From: Acanthaster planci
Taxonomy: Eukaryota; Echinodermata; Asteroidea; Valvatida; Acanthasteridae
Length of the DNA: 64,000 nucleotides
Reading direction: 5' to 3'
Assembly (NCBI RefSeq): GCF_001949145.1
Contig: NW_019091356.1
Coordinates: 460,938 to 524,937, forward strand
The translations under genes and the position numbers were made by a program. Below the pieces are notes generated by a model, which saw only the letters and a program-made list of their open reading frames with translations, made no database searches and was not told where the DNA came from. Shown here piece by piece: positions 52,201-63,745 of the stretch (position 1 is its first letter; every line of letters begins with the position of its first letter).

Positions 52201-55200
52201 AGTGAACAAGTGCTCCTGTGGAAACGGAATGGACTCCTTTTCCTCTTTCGAAGTTCAATTTGTATCTGTGCTCTCTTAATTCCCCTCCTTCCCCGAGACA
52301 CTTTTTTTTTACATGAGAGTATGTGTATGGTTGACCTGATTGACGCACGGAGTATTTACCCAATGCTAGACATGGCGATAAGGGTGAGATATTGGCTTCA
52401 CTAAGGCCTGCGATAAATTGCTACATTGCATGCACCACTCAACATTGTCCAACAAACTGATTGGAAAGGTGATAAAGAAACAACACAGAAGATCTCAGAC
52501 TGTTCAGCCAGGCTGTCTGGTCTGGCCCAGTGGCACGGGGTTGAATTGGCCACTTTAAATTTCTGTGTGTATGGAGCAAACAAACATCCAAGTAGAATGT
52601 TGTTTTTATACCCAATACCAGATTGTGTACTTTGTTGGCCCATTCATTTGGTCCATGGATGGTCGATGGTCAATCACTGCTGACTCTTACCCCTGGATGA
52701 GTTAGGGTCAATTTCACGATTGAATGGGAATACCGTTCATGTTAATATGGCTTTGTCTGTACCACTTGGCTGTGACATCTTACACATGCCTATACTACAC
52801 TGTACTGGTAGCCACAGCCAGCTAGCAGTTGCTTCCAAAGACCATGGATGAAGGCATGGACACACATGTTGATTCAAGCCATAGCCAGGTTATTTAGACC
52901 CAGCCTATTGCACCATAGTTAATCTCTGGTACTGTCATACATGTAGGTTACAGTTGTTAAGACTTATCTTGCCTACAGGGATGTGAGATCAGAGAAGTTA
53001 CTGACCCCAGAATGAGATATTTCAAGTTATGGAGTCACATATTTCCTACGCACAGAATTTCAGATAAGCCTAGAATTTAAACTTTTGACAGGGATTTTTT
53101 ATTGTGAATGTGATGTATTAGTGTTTTGGTAGAAGGAATTTCCACATACATGTACATTTACACTGTAGGAAATAATAATGCTCTGATTGTTTGAAGTTGA
53201 GCCTGTGCATGTTTGTGTTGCTTACACAATTACAACGTTCTCAAGTCAGTTGTCTTTTTAAGTACAGTACATGTACCTCAACTGATTTCTGTGTGTTAGC
53301 GTCTAATTTTTATGTCGTAAAAGTTTGATATAATATGCCTCATCAGCATACAATGTTCACGTGAAACCGAAAATCTTGAACCTACATTTCATGGCACGTA
53401 CATGTCAGCTCTACAAATTGCCTTATAGTAATGCACAGATAACCTTAATGTTCACCTGTGTATTTTGTACATGCTCATTGGTTGCACATGCAACAAGTTC
53501 TTGAACTTAAGGTCTCAGCTTGAACTGAACATGCCCCCACCTTATTGTTTTGTTCTGTTTGTTGAGATTTAAAGATCTTCAAGCAAGGTCACATTGGAAA
53601 GTGTTCTACCGTAGATTCGATGCAGAAGGAAAGGAAACTCTAAATTTATTACCTGACATTCAAGTTGTACATGCAAGAAGGATACGTACATGTACAGGTA
53701 GATGGTACATGTACCAGTACACATATTGACCTGGTACCTGTAGGCTCACAAGCTAAAAATTGCACAGAAATACACAACAGAAACAAAAGCAAAAAATATA
53801 TAGAAAATCTAAGCTTTAGAATTTAAGGGAGGTAAATACACTGTACATGCATACAATCGGGGAAAGCAAGTGAGAAGCGAGTTCTAAGACATTTCTCTCA
53901 TAATGCTCAAACTCGCCATCCTTATGACAAATTTGACAACTGGACAAGGATGAAAGCATTTGATATTCAAGGCCACTTTGGCACCTTCAATTTTCTCTCA
54001 AGCCAGCAGGTTAAAGGTTCATTAACAAATTCATTCTGAAACTTGAAATGTAATCCACCTGTTCAGTTGGTATAAGTACCGGTATAACTGCCTGGTAACC
54101 AGTCCAGATGCAAAGATGTGAGGAAATGCAGTGTGATCCATGTTGGACTCAGGGCTCTAGACTTCAGTATTGACATAGCCTTCATTGGTATTCTGGTGGA
54201 GAGGAGGCCTTCTTGTATGGAATTTCACACTTGCATTAGGGTCACTGAATACATATGAATGCATCTTGGGTTTGATGAGAAGGAATTGGCTTTCCTGGGG
54301 TAAGTATCAGTTTCAGTAGCTGTGGGGGCCTCCTGGACCCCCTACTATGTCAGCCTTGTTCTGCTGGCAGGTGAAGGAGAGTGTGGTGTGAACTATTTCT
54401 GCAGGGGTCATCTTGATACCGGTAATTACTTGAAGTGCCTCCTTTGCCTCCTTTGGAGCGCTAGGAGGGTGGGTTACTCAGCATGTGCGCCCTTGGCTAT
54501 CCTGAGTGAAGGTATTCATCAGTCTCTGGTGTCTTGTGGTGAAGAAAGCTCAGACTCACAAAAATATGTACATATTTGCCACGCAGCAACCTCTTGACAT
54601 GTTTGATTATAAACATACATGTAGAAGGCCTGTCATGGCACCTAGAGTGCATCTGTACCGTGTCTCTGTACAAGGTCAAGAGGTCATGGCATTGGTCTTG
54701 AGCTTGTTTATACTGCTAATATGATTTGGCACAAGAATGTCTTCAATTGAATGCGTAAGGCTTCTCACAAGTAATTCTATAAAAACACAAAAGCTGCAGA
54801 TACAGGGGTGAACACCAGTGTGTTTTATCTATTCAACAACACTAGCATATATTCCAGATACCAATAAATGCAGTTGGTCGGCCTGTCATCCTGACTGTGT
54901 GTGTACATGTATGTAGCTCCCTGTGTGCCTTTATACAGAAAGTCAAGTCATTTCTGGTAAACAGATTTACAGTTAAGCCAGCCCTTGCTTGTCCTAGGGT
55001 CCTGGCTTTTGAGGATTAAATCAGTGATGAAAACAGCTCCGCATTGAAGTGGTTTTCAGTGCTACCGACTTCAGAAGTACGTGTACTTATGCAGCACATT
55101 TGCCAGGATTTTGTCAAGCCATATAAAGTTACTATTAGCAGTCGCTGTCTACAGCAGGGTATTTACAGATGTACAGTACAAGCAAACCTACATGTAAATC

Positions 55201-58200
55201 CTTCACTTTTAAAAGTGCCGCTGTGCTTTTATACCATCTCAAGGAGGTTCAGGATTTTTGGGATGATTTTAACGATAGGTTAGATTTGTTAGGATTTTTG
55301 TGGGGGTATCAGTGATGGATAATGACTTGTGTTGTGGTCCAGCTGTCATATTGGACCATTTCCTTTTGATCTGTGCCTTCCCCATTGTTCCCCCTCTGCC
55401 ACTTTGCATTCAACCCTTCAACCTGAGACGTGCCCAGTTCCCTCTTGGCAAGTCAAGTCGCTTAAATGACCAAACAGATCTTAGCATCTCCAGGCTGGCA
55501 GATCGAGAGAATTCTGTGCAGGCAACTTTGGCCAGTGATGACAGAGGAGACAATCTCTGTCTTTACCTGGGACAAATCCTTCTAAATCCCAAACCACTAG
55601 GCAGGTCTGCATCCAGGGACCCATCCAAATCTGTCTCAAATCCTGCATACCTCCGGGCTACAAGTTTTTCTGGAGGACTGGGGCTTGATCCTATTAGAAA
55701 GTCCACTGCCATTGTTTGGTAACACTGGACATAATAGTCCTGGAAGATTTGAAGGTAAAAAGAGTGGACCACACAGCCTTGGTTGGGGTAGCATAAGATT
55801 ACAAGGCCATTTTTCATTTCTCCATAGGAAGAAAGTGTTGTATATTCATCACAATAAGTGAAAAAAACAGTGAATCCATACCACTTCCTCATACTTGCGT
55901 GCTATTTATACTGTTCATGTACATGTACAGTATAATGTTGCAGAAAAGATATCTCAAAAAAGTCATTTACAAAGTGGTCAGTGACCATGCAAGTCAACTG
56001 CCCGTCCATTGCTCATTTGGTACCTCTTTCAATAAAGTTTTATCAAAGTTATTTGCCAGTGTATTCATTAATTACAAAGTTATCAGGCCATCTTTTGTGC
56101 TTGGCCAGAGGTCAGTTTTTATAGTACTTCACTACAATGATAAAAGCTGTATGGACTGCTCTGTGGTCAGTGGTATCCACTCCATTGACACTGTGCTAGA
56201 GATCCACAGCTGAAGTGTTGTTGCCATGGATGCCATTGCCTACAGTGTTGTGGTATTTGGAAAAGAGCAGAGCTTTAGTTAGTTGGCCAAGTTAACTGAA
56301 ATTGATGGTGGTATGGTTCATGTACATTGAGAGGGAAAACCTCATGCTAACCCCGTTTTTTTCTTTTTCCTCTGGAAATGTGTTGGTTTTTGTCATAAAT
56401 TGATCTGCTAAAAGCCTCCTATTACCCCCACAGTGTCCAGATTTTCAGCTCCCTTGAGCAGGCCCAAAATACACTCTGCATGGATTCTGAAAGATATTTG
56501 ATAAAAGTTCATTAAAATGGGGGGTAAATAATATTGGAAATGATGTCGGTATCAATGTCAGTTGATGTGGTTTGCTATGTTTACAATGTGTGAGTCTGTG
56601 TGTGACATGCACAGGTTGTTATGTGTTAGCATTACACGGTATGGTTTGGCACCATTTTCCCCATTCTTCATTTTATCTAATGACTGCCATATACAGTATA
56701 ACGCAAACATCTCCACATCTTTCCATTATCAAGGTACGATATATCATCGCTGTTAATTTGACAGCCAAACATGATTTACAGGATTCTGCCGATAAACACC
56801 GCCCAGCGGAAATTATTGGACACTCACCAATGGCATTTGAAGATAGGCATGCGCGTAAGCCATCTGCTATTAATGATGACATAAATCACATGAGACCTTC
56901 TTGGGAATCTTTACGTTCTCGACATTTACCTTGCTGACAGCCCACACTACGGATACGAGGATATACCATTAATTTTTGTGGGTGAAGCATATCTACAACG
57001 TCGGACAGAACTAATGAGATTTTGAATAATTTAAACTCTTAGACAAGAAGTCCTTGATTCTTATCCACTCTTTGTCAAATTCACTTCAGCAGTATCTTTT
57101 CATGGCTGTCTTTATATCTTACCTTACATGTATGTTTATCTCCACAGTCACCCATGCTTAAGCATGTGTCAATGTTCATGAACTTTTACCATTCACAGAA
57201 CAAAGTTGCATTGTGAAAATTTAATGAGAGATTGTTCACATAGTGTTCATTCTGTGTTTTGTTCATGTGCACAGGGTTTAGGGAGCTACTCCTGTTGTCC
57301 AGAAATTTGGACCTGAGTTATTTATCCCCACAGCAACTGTAGAGGTTGTGGACTGTGCATGGCAACCATCTTTTCGGTTTAGTGCTTTTGATATGGAAGA
57401 TATGCACAGGTCTATTCGTGTGTATTGCTATGAAACAAAAGCACTTATAGTACTGGAAAGATGCCAAGCACAACCTCTGTTGTTCAACTCAAGCGTAGCG
57501 CCAACAACTTCATGACAGTATGGTGCCAATACATGTGGGTAGTCTGCCATCACGTTAAAGAGACCAAGTCTAGACCAAGTTGTGGAGACAATGCTGACGC
57601 CATAATACATGTACCTTTTTTTGTGTGCATTTGGTCCTCAGATTCAATACATGTTACCCCTTATCTGGTGGGTGTATCCGCCTCAAGCTCTACATACATG
57701 TATACATCATGTTTTATTTCATATGTGTTATGTAGGACTTGGAAGATCAGTAAAGTTTATCTCTCATAAATGCAATAACAAATTGTCAGCTCAGATTTCA
57801 GCCCCCCTGCTGGAAAACAAAACAGTGTTGCTTGGAAACAGAAATTTCTGACATCAGGAGACCCACACTGTCATGACTGTCGTTGTGTTTTTACAATGAT
57901 GCATCAGACAGTTCGGTTTCTGAAGTTGAGAAGAAGAAAGTGCATCTCCAATACACTTCATACTACACAGAGATGAGATGTTTTGAATACACTGAGTCAA
58001 TGGTAACCTCTGTTCAGCCAATCAAATCTCCAGGGACATACTGGGACAAGTATGAATGAACTGGACGGATCCCTGTGGATCTTGTATAGAAGAGACAGTT
58101 TGATTGGTTGGACAGTGCAGAATAAAGTGTGAATGTCACGGACGGCGGAAGAGTGAGGTGTGAGATGAAATCATATACATCGAGGTCAAAGAGAGATAAA

Positions 58201-59595
58201 GTGTTAAAAAAAATGGCATAGGGACAATAATACCAAAAGGTGATAAAGCAAACACTGTCATGGTTGAGAATTTCATACTGGTTTCTCTGTGCCATACTGA
58301 AAGAAAAAGGAGTGCAATAAAAACATGTACATTTACCAGTATAAGGTATGAAGTCAGCCTACAGAACTGGAGGGTGTACATGTAAATACATGCATGAGGC
58401 AGGGAGCCAGATTATGTGTACTTCATTGGAGACATTGTGGGAAGTTGTTGGGCCATATTGAATCTGTTATAAACTCTTGTAATTTTTTTTTTTTGGGGGG
58501 GTGGGAAATTAAATCTTTTTTTATGGTGTGGAGTACAATGTGTACAACAATCCCAAGTACTGAAAATATAAAGTTTTTATTCATTTATGCAGTTTAAGAG
58601 AAATCATGTGAATGATGACTTTGTAACATTTATTTCTTGTACATGCATGATTAGGTCAAATGTAGACAGTTTCAATCAGATTCCCCCCCCCTCCAACCGG
58701 TGGAGGATTTCTTATCAACCAAAGACATTTAGCCCTCCTCCTAAACAGGCATATTAGCCCTTATCCACTCCCATTTGGCCCTGTCGTTGTCCATTCAACC
58801 CCTCTTGCATTCAAATCTTGATTCGATTTATTCCCAGCACAGGACAGTCAGTCCTTGGATAATTCAATAATACTGCCGCCTGAGCAAACAAAATGGCTTC
58901 TTGGTGCAGTTAGGAACAGGTGACGGCGTTAGACCTGGAAGGATGAAAACAGTTTCCTCTTTTAGAGAAACTGAGCCTCTTTTAGTTTGGATCTGGAAAA
59001 AAAATTTCAGAAAGGTAAAAATATACAGTGTACAGAGAGAAGAAAGAGACAGCATGATTTATTGCTTTTTATTGGTCACTGGTCAGATTTTGAAGGAAAA
59101 TTACAACTTTTTTCTTAAACAGTAACCCATTTAAATTTTCAAAATGCACACTGTAGCTGTCACAAGCCTTTAGTAGTCACCAACATGGGTCTTTCCTCAA
59201 AAGAAATTTTAAAAAGCACAATGGTATTTGCAGTTGCCTTCTTTCTTTGAAACTTTGTTTCTGCAAATGAGATATTTCTGTAAAAATTATCAACATAAAA
59301 ATACATATGTCCAAGCTGTTATCCTTAATCTTTGAAGCTTTTAGCTGTAAGTGTGAAAGGGCGGAACTGTCATTGGAAGATAATTCAATAAATGTACTAA
59401 GTATCAAGAGATGACATATAAGCCCAATGGTCAAGTGGCTACATGTACAGGTGTATGTCTGTTTGATGACAGAGGTTAATGGCTCTGTAATTTGACAGCT
59501 GTGGACAATCTGGTGTCAGTTTGAACTCTGTAAACTGTGTGCAGTGATCCAGTAAAAGAAAAATCTGTTCATTTGTTGGAAATAGGTTTGCTTAA
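43223..59595. other. Intron 1: TACATGTA-dense non-coding DNA
   Basis: This is the richest zone for TACATGTA and TACCGGTA words, including clusters at 47610-47630, 50321-50341 and 53682-53745. TACCGGTA is present at 47125, 54077 and 54417. Poly-T/G runs lie at 58481-58501 and a C-rich run at 58682-58690. Frames at 48899-49156 and 55300-55722 were examined and not supported as exons. Confidence 0.5.
47610..47630. repeat. (TACATG)3 palindromic tract
   Basis: Three tandem TACATG units followed by TAT make a 20-base self-complementary alternating tract. It is a clear example of the hexamer repeat that pervades the intron. Confidence 0.9.
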
Positions 59596-59694
59596 AGAGC
59601 ACCCCTAAGGCAAACACTGCATTCAATTTTGTTGCTTCCTTATTTATTTGAACAGATTAAATCAGACACAAAGTATTTTCCTTAGAGGTGCTCT
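59596..59694 (-). mobile_element. 99-bp palindromic MITE, copy A
   Basis: Terminal inverted repeats of 19 bases, AGAGCACCCCTAAGGCAAA (59596-59614) and TTTTCCTTAGAGGTGCTCT (59676-59694), match at 17 of 19 positions. The interior, read on the minus strand, contains CTGATTTAATCTGTTCAAA followed by TAAATAAGGAAGC and GAATGCAGTG. The same order recurs in copy B about 1.1 kb downstream in opposite orientation. This is a non-coding element, probably a non-autonomous DNA transposon. Confidence 0.75.
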
Positions 59695-59769
59695 GTAAAA
59701 TTGTCAGGCCTATGCAATGCTTAAACCAACCTTGGCATGTGACTGCAGGATGCACACAGAACCTGTGAT

Positions 59770-59802
59770 GTACATGTACATGTACTGAAGGTGTACATGT
59801 AC
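59770..59802. repeat. TACATGTAC cluster
   Basis: GTACATGTACATGTAC is followed after a few bases by GTGTACATGTAC. It is another self-complementary cluster in intron 1. Confidence 0.8.
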
Positions 59803-59903
59803 TGTACTAGTAGTAGTTACAAATTTGAAAATGACAAGAATTTGAGACTGCCAATTTTTTCTCCAGTTGCTACATGTTTTGCAGTGCTTCACAGCCATCT
59901 ATC

Positions 59904-59966
59904 TACATGTACATGTACATGTACATACACATGTATTTACATGTACTTGGCCGGTGTACATGTACA
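59904..59966. repeat. Long TACATG repeat cluster
   Basis: Three to four contiguous TACATG units, an ACACATGTATTTACATGTAC stretch and a further GTGTACATGTACAT lie within 63 bases. It is among the densest clusters of this palindromic word in the window. Confidence 0.85.
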
Positions 59967-60159
59967 TATTTGTGTATGACATACGAACCTATAGTGTTTA
60001 CAGACACTGGCAATGTTGGTCCGTCTGAAGTAGTAAAGATGGACTTGTAATGGGAAGGGGAGAAGTCAAATTTGTCAACCATCATTATGAGCCAGTAGAT
60101 CAGCTTGATGTTATCGCTGTGACTGGCAAATATTAGCTCATGAAATGGTATGAAATGGG

Positions 60160-60520
60160 CTCTCTAAACTCCAATCTGTATCATCTTTCAGTCGTCTGCC
60201 TGTAAAGTACGCCATCCAATTAGATGATACTGAAAGTACAGGTGCTGGAGTGAAATGCTGTCATCCTACTGATCACTTCCGGTCCTCGATTAATTTAAAT
60301 GAAAAAGTTCTGACAGCAGCCCTATTATCCATTAACTACTTATTAATATTCATGGGCGGTGATTCAGATTGCTTTAATTGAATTATTCAGTGTTCATTAA
60401 AGGAATCCTGGCAGGTGTAATCATCATCAATTACTCCGTCAAGGTCGCACTGTGGCAAGTATTGACTGATGAGACTACTCTTTATGACAACACAAAAACG
60501 TGCCTACATGTGCAAAATTA
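60160..60520. promoter_or_regulatory. Candidate intronic enhancer (homeodomain-site-rich unique block)
   Basis: This block has no TACATG words, unlike its surroundings. It is dense in AT core words such as CCAATTAG, GATTAATTTAAAT, CATTAACTAC, TTATTAATATTCATG, TTTAATTGAATTATT and CATCAATTAC. Such clusters are typical of developmental enhancers, which are common in large first introns of guidance receptor genes. No conservation could be checked, so this is inference. Confidence 0.2.
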
Positions 60521-60702
60521 TCTTTGGTGACATTAATTTGTTGCTGTTGTTCTCAAGAACAGCAAGAAAAACAATTCAGAGGAAGATGTACAAATGTAAA
60601 GTTCTGAAGTCTTGAAAATACTTCATTGATGCCTATATGTTCACACTGTCTTGTTTATGTTTGAAAGATGACATCAGTTGGTTTCATTAACAATGCATTT
60701 CA

Positions 60703-60799
60703 AGAGCACCTCTAAGGAAAACACATTTTCTCTGATTTTATCTGTTCAAATAAATATGGAAGCATCGAAATCGAATGCAGTGTCATTTGTTTTCAGAGC
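60703..60799 (+). mobile_element. 97-bp palindromic MITE, copy B
   Basis: It starts AGAGCACCTCTAAGGAAAAC and continues with CTGATTTTATCTGTTCAAA, TAAATATGGAAGC and GAATGCAGTG. It therefore aligns along its whole length with copy A at 59596-59694 in reverse orientation. Its right end (TTTTCAGAGCTC) is more decayed than in copy A. The pair proves a dispersed repeat family. Confidence 0.75.
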
Positions 60800-63442
60800 T
60801 CAACTAAAATAAGATTAAAAGGGTTTTTTTTCTGTTCATGCCAAGATGCGAATTCTGAATGTAGATTGCGTTATTCTGAGAAAACGGAGAAAACGAGGGG
60901 AACCTTTGCCCTGTGTTTGTAGTGGATAAACCCTTGTGCATGCCAAACACTGGCTACATGTTTAATTTGGTATGCACAGGGTTTATCCAATACTATTAGC
61001 CCAATGTACAAATTCTAGCTAAAAATGCTCCGGGCTACCTAAACTTGGTTCCTTAGTTGCCTGGTGGGCTAGTGAAAAATTCAGAATAAGCCAACCTGTT
61101 AAAACGTAGATCAAAATAAAAACAAGTATTCAATATAAATCAATGTATCAATATAGGCCTAAATATCTGAAAGTAAGCAAAAAGTGGCAATTTTCGCCTA
61201 ACGTAAGCAACCCAAATGAGGGGAAAGATGGAGCAAAGAGATGATTTTGTTCCTAACTCCCTTACCAGTGACTCAAGTGATGTTTAACTAACATACATGC
61301 CGCTTTATTTATACCATCAGCCTTTTATTTTCTGAAATGTCAATTCTTTATTGGTGAGCTGATAACGAATTTGGGGTTTTAAATTTTATATGTGGGTTAG
61401 TAAAATATCCAGTTAACTAGCCCAGTGAGCCAGCCAGGAAAAAAAGTTTGCGCAAAGCCTGCAGATGTACATGTATCTCAAATAAAACTAGGAACTTCGA
61501 GCAATTAAGGTACAGTGCAATAAAAAGCAACTTATGGAAAAAAAAAGCTGCTCACAATAGTATTGTTTGATTGAAAACACAGACATTTTGTCCATTTGGT
61601 GATTTGAAGGATCTCCAACTCCCTCAGTTCTTGCCACATTTTAGTCCAACGATTGATTTTGATTGGTCCTCCGCCATGATGCGTGTAATCCTTTCTTCAG
61701 CTCAGATGGTTCTAAGATGACAGGGGAGATGCAATCTCCCAGTGATAATCCCTCCATCTGCTCTCCAATCTACATGTACATTTCGTCTGAAGACATCTTG
61801 TGTAATCCTCCCATTAGGACAGATGGCTGCCCTAATCTTAGCTGTATTCAGCAGAGTGGAGGGGCATTGTACCAGGTCCTCATGTTACGGATGGGATGAT
61901 GTACCGTAGACTTGGTGTCCACATGTTCTTTCTTAATTGTCAAATGTTTGAATTGAATATTGATCTTGTCTGTGCATGCGTAAAGCGTACATGTACATCT
62001 GGCACAGTTATTGTAGAAAACCACACAGGCAGTAACTTTAGGTTACTTCAGACTCGGAGTGTAAGTTTCCTTAAGTTTCATGTATGCAGTTCTGCTGCAC
62101 TGTCCTACAGTGTTGGCATGAATAGTTGGAAAGAGCATGTAATAACTTGCAAGTTTAATACCACTTGCTAGTTCTGGTAACTTGCATACAAATACAGTGT
62201 ATGGTACCGTAACTTGAAACTTGAACGCGTTTTAAGAGCAAAGGATGCAAACACCATTGTACACGTACCACATTGTATCTTTAACTGACAAAACCAGACA
62301 GTATTCTAATATTTGTTTGCTTTCTACTCAGATCCCCTCCCCCAGCTGTTTGCCAAATTCAGTGATATATTAACAACAGATGACTTAGTCATAAATAAAT
62401 CTGTCAGAAACCAATTTCAATGGAGCCATCTTTCTTACTGCCATGATGCTTCTAACAGTCTTAAAAAGATGTTTTGATAAGGGATCATCTCACTGGTCCT
62501 GCTTTCTGTGCAAAGTAAATTTTCCTGTGATCTTTAGCGCTAGTCTTTTGTGGTTTACCGCCTAATGGCAATGCTGTGGTGCCGTACACTTTCCCCGTCG
62601 TCGCGTCTCCGGTCCAAGGGTTGCCTTTTTTTTCTTTAGAAGATTTGCTTGCGCATCAAACCATCCACACTTCCTCTCCAAGATGATTTGAGAGATACAA
62701 CTTGTCCTAGTGGCTGACAGCAGTTTAGAGTAAACAATCACATCAGGCTGATGTTGAATGGGAGACTCCTTGGTGAAGACTGTGCTCTCCAAACATTGAT
62801 GCATGCAAGTGTTGAAAGCTTTAGCGATCCGGGGGAATACATGCAAAGATGGATAATGAAGCCATTTCTGGAAATAATAAACAAAGAATGGATCAATTCA
62901 AAGCAGTTTTAATCTAAAAGAATTGGTTGATTCTGCGTGTGTGTATAAATACTTGGATTTTATGAACAAATCTGGCTCATAAATCTCTGCACACTGAATT
63001 AGATTTTTGAATTCTTTCGTGAATGTGTTTCTGCCTGTGTCTTTGTTGCAAGTAAGGATTTTTATTTGGGTATATTGTCTTCGCTGGATTTACCAGTAGA
63101 AGATTGTTAGGAATGTGAAGGTGTCAAGTTGTTTAGACAGTCATCATTGAAGCTCCTGCTACTCACATTTCCTTGATCACTTTACGTTTAGTTTATTGAA
63201 CAGGTAGTTGGAGTCCAAAATATAGTTGATAACTGTGTATAGTTAAAAAAAACAGCAAAAACTCTCTGTGATTCCCCAGAAGAAGAACAGCTTAAATGTT
63301 ACTCTGGCATTTTGCCTTGAAAGATCCCTGTCATGGCCAACTTTCAACATTATTCTGTCCACATTTAGGATGTACTTTTTCAAATAGAAATGTTGAATGA
63401 AATAACACTGAAATGTTGTCTTCTCTTCTTTTTCACCTGCAG
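60800..63442. other. Intron 1, last part: mostly unique non-coding DNA
   Basis: A hairpin lies at 60924-60988. The stretch 61010-61440 has GGGCTA/TAGCCC words in both orientations and may be a decayed repeat. CpG is low. A minus-strand frame at 62562-62846 matches nothing known. The polypyrimidine tract of the acceptor ends the stretch. Confidence 0.5.
60924..60988. mobile_element. 65-bp hairpin element
   Basis: Arm GGATAAACCCTTGTGCATGC and its continuation to 60947 pair with 60966-60988, whose reverse complement starts GGATAAACCCTGTGCATACC. They differ by one base gap and one mismatch over 23-24 bases, with an 18-base loop. It is a compact foldback, possibly a very small MITE or a deletion product of one. 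Confidence 0.6.
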
Positions 63443-63745
63443 ATGTACCTGATTTCAACCCTGTGTACTTCACTTCAGAACCTTCAAACATTATAGCCGT
63501 TCCAGGCTCTGCGGTTACACTGAACTGTTCAGTATATTCCCTTCTAGTGCCTACAATTAGCTGGACCAAGGATGGCAGTGCGGTTCCGGCAGATGACCCA
63601 ACCAAGAGAGTACAACCCAGTGGAGCTCTGCGTATAGCCCCAGTCTCCCTAGATGATGAAGGCTCGTATCAATGCAGTGCTGAATTGGAGGAGGGAGACT
63701 TTTTTGCAAGTTTGAGTAGCAGACGAGGAGCTGTCACTGTTGCTA
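63443..63745 (+). CDS. NEO1/DCC-like: Neogenin/DCC-type receptor, exon 2 (Ig domain 1)
   Basis: This 303-base phase 1-1 exon encodes residues 42-142. It follows CACCTGCAG and ends at GCTA|GTAAGT (donor at 63746). The I-set Ig fold is complete: the strand-B Cys is at 70 in LNCSVYS, the core Trp at 82 in ISWTKDG, the tyrosine corner DEGSYQC at 113-119 and the strand-F Cys at 119. N69-C-S71 is a possible N-glycosylation sequon. The opening FTSEPSNIIAVPGS, the LNCSVYS and WTKDG blocks, the GAL.I strand and the closing SRRGAVTVA match, in order, what I recall of Ig domain 1 of neogenin and DCC. Neogenin is closer at LNCSxYS. The loop before the tyrosine corner appears shorter than in vertebrate members. 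The remaining Ig, fibronectin III, membrane and P-motif exons are outside the window. A related IgDCC protein is possible; Robo fits less well. Confidence 0.85.

Larger units (their letters stand above)
30987..63442 (+). other. NEO1/DCC-like: Intron 1 of the neogenin/DCC-type gene (about 32.5 kb)
   Basis: The donor is G|GTAGGTA at 30987. The acceptor is TTCTTTTTCACCTGCAG ending at 63442, a strong polypyrimidine tract. The intron is phase 1. A very long first intron separating the signal-peptide exon from Ig domain 1 is usual for guidance receptors. It is CpG-poor and unusually rich in TACATGTA and TACCGGTA octamers, and it contains a SINE, several MITE or hairpin relics and low-CpG unique DNA. 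Open frames such as 39758-40246, 48899-49156, 55300-55722 and 56572-56937 look like chance or at best unproven. Confidence 0.7.

Noticed and set aside
55300-55722. 140-codon plus-strand open frame in intron 1
   Set aside because: Composition is somewhat protein-like, but there is no ATG start, no recognised family and no clear splice pair. Keeping it would be a guess.
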